A stretch of DNA of 10,514 bases from assembly GCA_025937035.1 (NCBI GenBank), contig JAICSG010000075.1:1-10514 (forward strand), read 5' to 3'. The translations under genes and the position numbers were made by a program. The stretch comes from Thermoanaerobaculia bacterium. Lineage in GTDB: Bacteria; Acidobacteriota; Thermoanaerobaculia; Multivoradales; UBA5704. Positions 1 through 4,383 of the stretch are shown in pieces (the stretch's first letter is position 1; each line of letters opens with the position of its first letter). The notes below the pieces were generated by a model. It saw only the letters and a program-made list of their open reading frames with translations. It made no database searches and was not told the origin of the DNA.

Positions 1-420
1 CCGCCGGGCCGCCTCATAGGCGTCGTCGAACAGCTCCCCCTCCAGCTCGACGATGCCGCCGAGGCGACGGGTGTTCTCGACCTTGATCAGGGGCGTGGTG
101 ATCGGCATCAGGATGGTGGAGAGCACTCCGAGCCGGGTGGCGCTGTAGGCCACTCCCTGGGCATGGTTGCCGGCCGACGCCGCGACCACCCCCCGCTGCG
201 CCTGCTCCGGCGACAGGGAGGCGATCTTGTTGTAGGCCCCCCGGACCTTGAAGGAGCCGGTGAGCTGAAGGTTCTCGTACTTGAGCCAGGCGTGCAGGCC
301 GAGCTCGTCGGAGAAGGCTCTGGAGAGCTGGCAGGGGGTCTGCTGGACCACTCCGGCCAGCCGCTCCCGCGCCTGCTCGATTTCGCGCAGAGAGATCAAG
401 GTTTCTTGCAGGTGGATCAA
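1..420 (-). CDS. ilvA: Threonine ammonia-lyase (threonine dehydratase), N-terminal 140 residues, cut by window start
   Basis: PLP enzyme that deaminates L-threonine to 2-oxobutanoate, the first step towards isoleucine; cytoplasmic. Seen: the fold-type II PLP lysine motif GSFKVRGAYNK (K58) and the cofactor-phosphate/substrate loop SAGNHAQG (residues 82-89). The N-terminus is closer to the TdcB-like, short-leader form than to long E. coli IlvA, and without the C-terminal part a regulatory ACT domain cannot be judged, so ilvA versus tdcB is undecided. The start is taken as TTG at 420: there is no ATG or GTG in frame back to the stop near 484, and a good Shine-Dalgarno (428-435) sits 7 nt before it. 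A second in-frame TTG at 399 lacks such a site. The leader carries a hairpin (443-471). The TPR gene upstream on the same strand ends 136 nt away, so co-transcription is possible but not required. Confidence 0.9.
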   Translation of the reverse strand, partial: MIHLQETLISLREIEQARERLAGVVQQTPCQLSRAFSDELGLHAWLKYENLQLTGSFKVRGAYNKIASLSPEQAQRGVVAASAGNHAQGVAYSATRLGVLSTILMPITTPLIKVENTRRLGGIVELEGELFDDAYEAARR

Positions 421-427
421 ACGGCCG

Positions 428-435
428 CCTCTCCT
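428..435 (-). promoter_or_regulatory. Ribosome binding site deciding the TTG start of the threonine ammonia-lyase
   Basis: On the minus strand AGGAGAGG stands 7 nt before TTG at 420. It is the only convincing Shine-Dalgarno in the open frame and supports the non-ATG start. Confidence 0.65.
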
Positions 436-442
436 GGGGCCT

Positions 443-471
443 GGGGCGTGCCCACAACCGGGCTTCGCCCC
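443..471 (-). other. Hairpin in the leader of the threonine ammonia-lyase gene
   Basis: GGGGCG (443-448) pairs with CGCCCC (466-471), and inside it GCCC (450-453) pairs with GGGC (460-463), leaving a 6-nt loop. The same CGCCCC (466-471) can instead pair with a second GGGGCG at 494-499, so two mutually exclusive stems can be drawn in the minus-strand transcript. It lies 22 nt before the TTG codon. No T-tract follows, so it is either a weak terminator for the TPR gene upstream or a leader structure for the lyase gene; the sequence does not decide. Confidence 0.4.
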
Positions 472-556
472 TGCCCCTTCTTCTTAGAGTGACGGGGCGA
501 GGCAAAGCCGGGACGTTGGGGGATCAATCCAGATCTGTAGTGAACGCAGGCACTTG

Positions 557-1108
557 CTACTTCTGCGGGGCTCCGGCCGCGACGGCGATCTCCTGGGCGA
601 CGGTGACCGCCGCGGCGTCGGAGCTCTTCGGAGCCGCGAGGCTGGCGCGCTTGAGCAGCGCCTGGGCGAGGCTGGTGCGGACCTGGGACGCCATCCGGCC
701 ATCGAGCTGGACCGCCTTGCCGTAGGCCTCGCGGGCCGCGTCCATCTCCCCCTTGAGGGCCAGGATGGTGCCGAGCTGATCGTAGGCGCGGGCCTGGTCC
801 TGCGGCGAGGTGTAGAGGGCGAGGGCCATGCGGGTCACGTGGAGGGCGGCGTCGTACTGCCGGGCGCCGCTGTAGGCGCGGGCGGCGCCGAGCAGGCAGT
901 CGGGGCAGGGGCCCTGGTTGAGATCGCTGGCCCGCTCGAATTCGGCGGAAGCTTCCTTGTAATGCCCTTCCTGGACGAGACGCTCACCCCGCTGCATCGC
1001 CCTCACGGCGTCCTCCTGCACGGCGGCATCCCCGGCCCACGCGTTGGAAACCCAGAGAAAGGCGGCCAGAGCTGCGAAGAGAGAAGCGGTACGGAATCGT
1101 GGCGTCAT
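557..1108 (-). CDS. Secreted tetratricopeptide-repeat (TPR) protein
   Basis: 183-residue protein with a clear Sec signal peptide: basic MTPRFR, a hydrophobic stretch at 10-22 and a likely cut after Ala25 (NAWA-GD). The mature part is helical and TPR-like: one repeat near 35-64 (ERLVQEGHYKEASAEFERA), a degenerate one near 70-100, and a third near 106-136 with a typical A-x-G/A pattern ending in AREAYGKAVQLD. A CxxC pair (C68-P-D-C71) sits at the start of the second repeat and could form a disulphide or bind metal. TPR proteins act as periplasmic scaffolds; no enzymatic domain is present and the partner is unknown. The ATG at 1108 has a Shine-Dalgarno, AAGGAG (1116-1121), at 7 nt. A near-consensus sigma-54 promoter (1207-1221) points at it, and the gene is divergent to the DUF4142 gene. 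Confidence 0.85.
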   Translation of the reverse strand: MTPRFRTASLFAALAAFLWVSNAWAGDAAVQEDAVRAMQRGERLVQEGHYKEASAEFERASDLNQGPCPDCLLGAARAYSGARQYDAALHVTRMALALYTSPQDQARAYDQLGTILALKGEMDAAREAYGKAVQLDGRMASQVRTSLAQALLKRASLAAPKSSDAAAVTVAQEIAVAAGAPQK

Positions 1109-1206
1109 CGTCGAGCTCCTTCTGTATCAAATCAGTAGGCGGTACGTCTCGCCCCTCGGCCCATCGTCGGGAGCGGCCCCGCCTGCCAGGACACCAGACC
1201 TACAGG

Positions 1207-1221
1207 GCAAAGAGCGTGCCA
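1207..1221 (-). promoter_or_regulatory. Sigma-54 (RpoN) promoter for the TPR gene
   Basis: Reading the minus strand: C-TGGCACG-CTCT-TTGC-C. The -24 element is complete (TGGCACG), the -12 element is TTGC, and exactly 10 nt separate GG from GC, as sigma-54 requires. Predicted transcription start is near 1195, giving a leader of about 87 nt before ATG 1108. Confidence 0.7.
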
Positions 1222-1234
1222 GCGTTCTGCGCTG
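1220..1234. promoter_or_regulatory. Small inverted repeat between the divergent promoters, possible operator
   Basis: CAGCG and CGCTG flank a 5-nt centre (TTCTG). The left arm overlaps the -24 element of the minus-strand sigma-54 promoter. It could be a regulator site, but 5-bp arms occur by chance in GC-rich DNA. Confidence 0.2.
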
Positions 1235-1257
1235 CGGAGGCCGAAATCGGGCGTCAA

Positions 1258-1273
1258 TGGCACTTCCCTTGCT
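1258..1273 (+). promoter_or_regulatory. Sigma-54 (RpoN) promoter for the DUF4142 gene
   Basis: TGGCAC-TTCCC-TTGCT: the -24 core TGGCAC and -12 core TTGCT match the sigma-54 consensus, with the required 10 nt between GG and GC. Predicted start near 1284 gives a leader of about 86 nt before ATG 1370. Sigma-54 promoters need an AAA+ enhancer-binding protein; no gene for one is in the window. Confidence 0.7.
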
Positions 1274-1369
1274 TAATTCTTTATGGCAAGACGGCTCCTG
1301 CGATCCTGGAATCCCGGGGCTGTCGTCTCTTGCCTGCAACGCAATACGAGGAAAGGAGAGGAAGAAGTT

Positions 1370-1975
1370 ATGAAGAGCAGTAACCGGATTATTACGGCCG
1401 CCACTCTGACGGGCCTCCTCGCGCTGGCGCCCGCGCTCCTCGCGCAGAGCACCTCGGGCTCGATGAGCAAGACCACCAAGACCACCAAAACCATGGCCAC
1501 CTCGACCTCGATGCTGAGCGCCTCCGACAAGAAGTTCGTCATGGAAGCGGCGGTGGGCGGCATGGAAGAGGTCCAGCTCGGCCAGCTGGCTGCCCAGAAG
1601 GCTTCCGATACCGACGTCAAGAATTTCGGCCAGAAGATGGTCGACGACCACAGCAAGGCCAACGACCAGCTCAAGCAGGTCGCCTCGCAGAAGGGGATCA
1701 CGGTCCCCTCGACGCTGCCGGCCAGCAAGCAGAAGGAGGTCGACCATCTGTCCAAGCTCAGCGGCGCCGCCTTCGACAAGGCCTACGTGAGCATGATGGT
1801 CAAGGACCACAAGAAGGACGTCGCCGAGTTCAAGAAGGAGTCGACGAAGGCCAAGGACTCGGACGTCAAGAGCTTCGCCTCGACCACCCTGCCGACCCTT
1901 CAGGACCACCTGAAGATGATCGAGGACATCTCCGCGAAGATGCACCCCACCAAGAGCGCCAAGAAGGGCAAGTAA
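1370..1975 (+). CDS. Secreted DUF4142 ferritin-like four-helix protein
   Basis: 201 residues. Signal peptide MKSSNRIITAATLTGLLALAPALLAQ, cut near residue 24-26, then a short Ser/Thr/Lys linker with an imperfect KTT repeat, then a DUF4142 domain (PF13628, ferritin-like superfamily) over about residues 48-193. Family hallmarks are visible: FVMEAAVGGMEEVQLGQLA in helix 1, MVDDHSKAND in helix 2, FDKAYVSMMVKDHKKDV in helix 3 and LPTLQDHLKM in helix 4; the Glu and DH residues are candidate metal ligands. The role of the family is not established; members are often periplasmic and linked to envelope stress. ATG 1370 is chosen over an in-frame ATG at 1283 because the signal peptide begins here, AGGAG (1354-1358) precedes it, and 1283 coincides with the predicted sigma-54 transcription start. 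A strong terminator follows directly. Confidence 0.9.
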   Translation: MKSSNRIITAATLTGLLALAPALLAQSTSGSMSKTTKTTKTMATSTSMLSASDKKFVMEAAVGGMEEVQLGQLAAQKASDTDVKNFGQKMVDDHSKANDQLKQVASQKGITVPSTLPASKQKEVDHLSKLSGAAFDKAYVSMMVKDHKKDVAEFKKESTKAKDSDVKSFASTTLPTLQDHLKMIEDISAKMHPTKSAKKGK

Positions 1976-1983
1976 GCTCGCGA

Positions 1984-2005
1984 GGGCGGCCCCGCGGGGC
2001 CGCCC
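1984..2005 (+). terminator. Hairpin terminator after the DUF4142 gene
   Basis: Perfect inverted repeat: GGGCGGCCCC (1984-1993), GC, GGGGCCGCCC (1996-2005), starting 9 nt after the stop codon. A pyrimidine-rich tail (CTCTCTTCTCCCTCC) follows instead of a pure T-tract, as is common in high-GC genomes. Confidence 0.75.
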
Positions 2006-2024
2006 GCTCTCTTCTCCCTCCAGT

Positions 2025-2032
2025 TATACAAT
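2025..2032 (+). promoter_or_regulatory. Promoter -10 element immediately upstream of the serine hydrolase; probable leaderless transcript
   Basis: TATACAAT contains TACAAT (2027-2032), a 5/6 match to TATAAT, in otherwise very GC-rich DNA. The start codon at 2041 lies 8 nt after it, where transcription would begin. There is no Shine-Dalgarno in the 35 nt before the ATG and no clear -35 box. Confidence 0.5.
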
Positions 2033-2040
2033 CCCCCGCC

Positions 2041-3156
2041 ATGATCGACGGTGCTCTGGACCGGCTCCCCCGCGCGCGGGAGGCGATCGAGGTGGGGATC
2101 CGCGAGCGGCTCCACCTCGGTGCCCAGCTCTACGTGTCGCTCGGCGGCGAGCCGGTGGCCGATGCCGCGCTGGGGGAGAACCGGCCGGGCGAGCCGCTCA
2201 CCCGCGACCACCTCATGCTCTGGCTCTCCTCCACCAAGCCGGTGCCGGCGGTGGCGATCGCCCAGCTCTGGGAGCGCGGCTTGCTGGAGCTCGACGATCC
2301 GGTGGCGCTGCACATCCCCGAATTCGCGGCCAACGGCAAGGAGGGGATCACCCTCCGCCATCTCCTCACCCATACCGGCGGTATCCGGATGCTCGACACC
2401 GGCTGGCCCCACCGTTCCTGGGAGGAGATCATCGCCAGGATCTGCGCCATGAAGCCGGAGCCGCGCTGGGTGCCCGGCCAGAAGGCCGGCTATCACCAAG
2501 CATCGAGCTGGCTCATCCTGGGCGAGGTGATCCGGCGCGTGGGGGGCCTCCCCTTCTCCACCTACGTCCGCCGGGAGATCTTCGAGCCGCTGGGAATGGC
2601 CGATTCCTGGATCGGCATGCCTACCGAGCGCTACCTGGAGTATTGGGACGCGGGGCGGATCGGCGCGATGTGGAATACAGAGGGAGAGGAGCTCAAGGAC
2701 CACGGCTGGGACAGCGCGGAGAGGGTGACGCGGCCCAGCCCGGGCGGCAACGGCTACGGCCCCCTGCGGGAGCTGGGGCGCTTCTACGAGATGCTGCTCG
2801 GCCGGGGGTGCTGGCGGGCCCAGCGCATCCTCCTGCCGCAGACCGTCGAGGCCTTCACCACCCCGCACCGGGTGGGGATGGTGGACGTCACCTTCAAGCA
2901 CGTGCTGGACTGGGGGCTGGGCTTCATCGTGAATTCGATCCAGTACGGGGCGGAGACGGTGCCCTACGGCTACGGCCACCACGCCTCCCCCCGCACCTTC
3001 GGCCACAGCGGCTACCGCTCGTCGACCGGCTTCGCCGATCCGGAGCCGGGGCTCGCCGTGGCTCTCGCCTTCAACGGCACGCCGAGCAACGAGCGCCATG
3101 AGGTGCGGATCCGCTCGGTGCTCGACGCGGTCTACGAGGACCTGGGGCTGGCCTGA
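2041..3156 (+). CDS. Serine hydrolase of the beta-lactamase (class C/esterase) family
   Basis: 371 residues, single beta-lactamase-type domain (PF00144) and no signal peptide, so probably cytoplasmic. The catalytic serine motif SxxK is S63-S-T-K66, after LMLWL and before the helix KPVPAVAIAQLWERG. The block LRHLLTHTGGI (105-115) is typical of the family. The second motif, usually Y-x-N, reads Y151-H-Q, and the third, KTG in true beta-lactamases, reads H322-S-G. This set fits esterases, peptidases or amide hydrolases better than antibiotic resistance; the substrate cannot be named. It is preceded by a terminator and a -10 element close enough to the ATG for a leaderless mRNA. It converges with the Kazal gene, the two stop codons being 3 bp apart, and a hairpin at 3184-3210 may end its transcript. 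Confidence 0.88.
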   Translation: MIDGALDRLPRAREAIEVGIRERLHLGAQLYVSLGGEPVADAALGENRPGEPLTRDHLMLWLSSTKPVPAVAIAQLWERGLLELDDPVALHIPEFAANGKEGITLRHLLTHTGGIRMLDTGWPHRSWEEIIARICAMKPEPRWVPGQKAGYHQASSWLILGEVIRRVGGLPFSTYVRREIFEPLGMADSWIGMPTERYLEYWDAGRIGAMWNTEGEELKDHGWDSAERVTRPSPGGNGYGPLRELGRFYEMLLGRGCWRAQRILLPQTVEAFTTPHRVGMVDVTFKHVLDWGLGFIVNSIQYGAETVPYGYGHHASPRTFGHSGYRSSTGFADPEPGLAVALAFNGTPSNERHEVRIRSVLDAVYEDLGLA

Positions 3157-3159
3157 CCG

Positions 3160-3558
3160 CTACTTCGTCGCCGCGGCCTTGCAGGCGCCCTTGTGAGCCT
3201 CACGGGCGCCGGCCGTCAGCAGCTCACACAGGTTGTCGTAGGTCTTGTTGTCGCAGCCGCAGACCTTGGCGCCGCCCTTGGGGCAGGGGCTCTTGACCTT
3301 GACGCAGGTGCCGGCGAGGTCGGCGACGTTGCACATGTTGGCGGGGTACCGGCAGGCCTGCCCCTCCGGGCACTTGAGGCCGGCGATGCCGCCGCACATC
3401 GCGCCCTTCTTGGCCGACGAGGACGAGGAAGAGGTGCCGCCGCCGTAACCCTTCGCCTTGTTGTCACCGGATGACTGCGACCACGCGGAAGTCGCCACGC
3501 CGACCAGCAGAATCAGCGCGAAGCACAGACACAGCTTGACGATCGCCTTCTGAACCAT
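3160..3558 (-). CDS. Secreted Kazal-type protease-inhibitor-like protein
   Basis: 132 residues. Signal peptide at 1-28 (hydrophobic LCLCFALILLVGVA, cut near AWSQ), a Gly/Ser linker with six serines in a row (43-48), then ten cysteines at 55, 63, 69, 76, 85, 92, 100, 102, 111 and 126. The C-terminal half, VCGCDNKTYDNLCELLTAG followed by C126, is the Kazal signature (PF00050/PF07648) with the bacterial CGCD in place of CGSD. The first half (MCGGIAGLKCPEGQACRYP) is the small Cys-rich module that often precedes it in bacteria. Kazal domains bind serine proteases tightly; whether this one inhibits anything is not known. The start at ATG 3558 is fixed by a perfect AGGAGG (3566-3571) at 7 nt and by the signal peptide; the longer frame to 3606 is rejected. 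The membrane-protein gene ends 55 nt upstream on the same strand, so the two may share a transcript. Confidence 0.85.
   Translation of the reverse strand: MVQKAIVKLCLCFALILLVGVATSAWSQSSGDNKAKGYGGGTSSSSSSAKKGAMCGGIAGLKCPEGQACRYPANMCNVADLAGTCVKVKSPCPKGGAKVCGCDNKTYDNLCELLTAGAREAHKGACKAAATK
3184..3210 (+). terminator. Bulged 11-bp hairpin at the convergent junction, possible terminator of the serine hydrolase
   Basis: GGCGCCC (3184-3190) pairs with GGGCGCC (3204-3210). After a TT bulge, GTGA (3193-3196) pairs with TCAC (3200-3203) around a GCC loop. It begins 28 nt past the hydrolase stop codon and lies inside the last codons of the Kazal gene. No T-run follows, so termination activity is inferred from structure and position only. 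Confidence 0.4.
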
Positions 3559-3565
3559 GAGCGAG

Positions 3566-3571
3566 CCTCCT
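3566..3571 (-). promoter_or_regulatory. Strong Shine-Dalgarno deciding the Kazal gene start
   Basis: AGGAGG on the minus strand, 7 nt before ATG 3558, preceded by a run of five A. It excludes the longer in-frame start at 3606. Confidence 0.8.
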
Positions 3572-3577
3572 TTTTGT

Positions 3578-3604
3578 GGAACCGCCACGACAACGCGGTG
3601 TTCC
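3578..3604 (-). other. Short imperfect inverted repeat between the membrane-protein and Kazal genes
   Basis: GGAACCGC (3578-3585) and GCGGTGTTCC (3595-3604) form an 8-bp stem with a 2-nt bulge and a 9-nt loop, between the two genes and just before the Kazal Shine-Dalgarno. It may be a weak terminator or a leader structure; no T-tract follows. Confidence 0.25.
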
Positions 3605-3613
3605 AAGGATAGC

Positions 3614-4273
3614 TCAAAAAAGCGAGGAAATCCCCTGCCAGATCCACCAGATCCCGACCAGGCGGAAAATCCAGAGCAGATTGCGCACCCCCAGCAGGAA
3701 GAAGTTGTGGACCGGGAACGGCACCTCTACAGGTGAGTGCTCGCGGGCGGCGAGGTAGCCGAACGCTGCCACGTTCACGGTGATGCCCACCACCAGCTTG
3801 AACCAGTTGGTGGCGAAGGGCACGGGGGCTGGCTGCCCCGCGGCGGAGACGGCGAGCGCCGTGAGCAGGAAGAGGAGAGGGAGGAAGATCCCCAGCCGTA
3901 GCGGCCAGCGCCAGAGGTGGAGGAAGGAGAAGAAGCGCGCCGCCGGCTCGCGGTGCCGGGCGCAGCAGCGGGCGGCGACCGTGCGGCCTCCCGCGGCGCG
4001 CAGCTCCAGCTCCACAGGCTCGCGAGGGGGCACCCGGTTGCACCAGAGGCATTTGCTCTCGCGCACCCGTTCCATGTACGGCCGGGCGATGAAGCGGTGG
4101 CCGATCATCAGCACGACCCCCGCGGCGAGGCTCACCCCCACCGGCGCCGGATGGCGGACGAAGAGGAACAGCACCACCGGGATGAACAGGAAGAGGAGGA
4201 CGCCCGCCGTGTAGACGGCGAGGGGGTTGGGAGCGGCGGAAGCCGCCGGCGGAGTCGAGTCTGGAATCGCCAT
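3614..4273 (-). CDS. Multi-pass membrane protein with a CxxC...CCxxH zinc-type motif, unknown function
   Basis: 219 residues; I do not recognise the family. Predicted membrane segments lie near 18-39 and 45-62, then 124-146, 156-176 and probably 190-210. Between the second and third is a soluble loop of about 60 residues holding C75-L-W-C78, then C103-C104 and H107, the spacing of a zinc ribbon or rubredoxin-like site. The loop is Arg-rich (RVRESK before the motif, ARHREPAARFF after it), which by the positive-inside rule suggests a cytoplasmic face. The C-terminus is rich in Trp and Phe (NLLWIFRLVGIWWIWQ). ATG 4273 is the only reasonable start. It has no Shine-Dalgarno, but a CATAAT element (4285-4290, minus) lies 11 nt upstream, compatible with a very short leader. 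The Kazal gene follows 55 nt downstream on the same strand. Confidence 0.75.
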   Translation of the reverse strand: MAIPDSTPPAASAAPNPLAVYTAGVLLFLFIPVVLFLFVRHPAPVGVSLAAGVVLMIGHRFIARPYMERVRESKCLWCNRVPPREPVELELRAAGGRTVAARCCARHREPAARFFSFLHLWRWPLRLGIFLPLLFLLTALAVSAAGQPAPVPFATNWFKLVVGITVNVAAFGYLAAREHSPVEVPFPVHNFFLLGVRNLLWIFRLVGIWWIWQGISSLF

Positions 4274-4284
4274 GAGAGGGGCGG

Positions 4285-4290
4285 ATTATG
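4285..4290 (-). promoter_or_regulatory. -10-like element close to the membrane-protein start
   Basis: CATAAT on the minus strand matches TATAAT at 5 of 6 positions and lies 11 nt before ATG 4273, putting transcription start a few bases from the start codon. No Shine-Dalgarno and no clear -35 are present. Confidence 0.35.
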
Positions 4291-4321
4291 CCACGGCCCG
4301 GAAGGAACGAGGATCTCTGGA

Positions 4322-4337
4322 TGGCTCACGGCTTGCA
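4322..4337 (+). promoter_or_regulatory. Candidate sigma-54 promoter of the seven-gene glycan operon
   Basis: TGGCTCA-CGGC-TTGCA: exact GG-N10-GC spacing, perfect TTGCA at -12, and TGGC at -24 with two mismatches to TGGCACG. Predicted start near 4348 leaves a 36-nt leader that keeps the Shine-Dalgarno at 4374-4378. It is weaker than the two matches in the 1109-1369 gap. Confidence 0.5.
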
Positions 4338-4383
4338 TTTACGGAACATATGAGATGAGCTGTGTCTTCCGTGAGGAGCATGG

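Noticed and set aside
436-452. Sigma-54-like GG-N10-GC on the minus strand before the threonine ammonia-lyase
   Set aside because: The -12 box reads AGGC instead of TTGC, and the predicted transcription start would fall inside or beyond the Shine-Dalgarno.
1283-1369. Upstream in-frame ATG extending the DUF4142 protein by 29 residues
   Set aside because: The extension destroys the signal peptide, has no Shine-Dalgarno and begins at the predicted transcription start.
1900-3099. Long minus-strand open frame opposite the serine hydrolase
   Set aside because: It is a typical GC-rich shadow: Arg/Gly/Pro-rich, no conserved motif, opposite a gene with clear catalytic motifs. The same holds for the minus-strand frames at 5211-6353, 8623-9855 and 8972-10462.
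3559-3606. Longer Kazal protein from ATG 3606
   Set aside because: The signal peptide and a perfect Shine-Dalgarno both mark ATG 3558; the extra 16 residues contain the Shine-Dalgarno itself.
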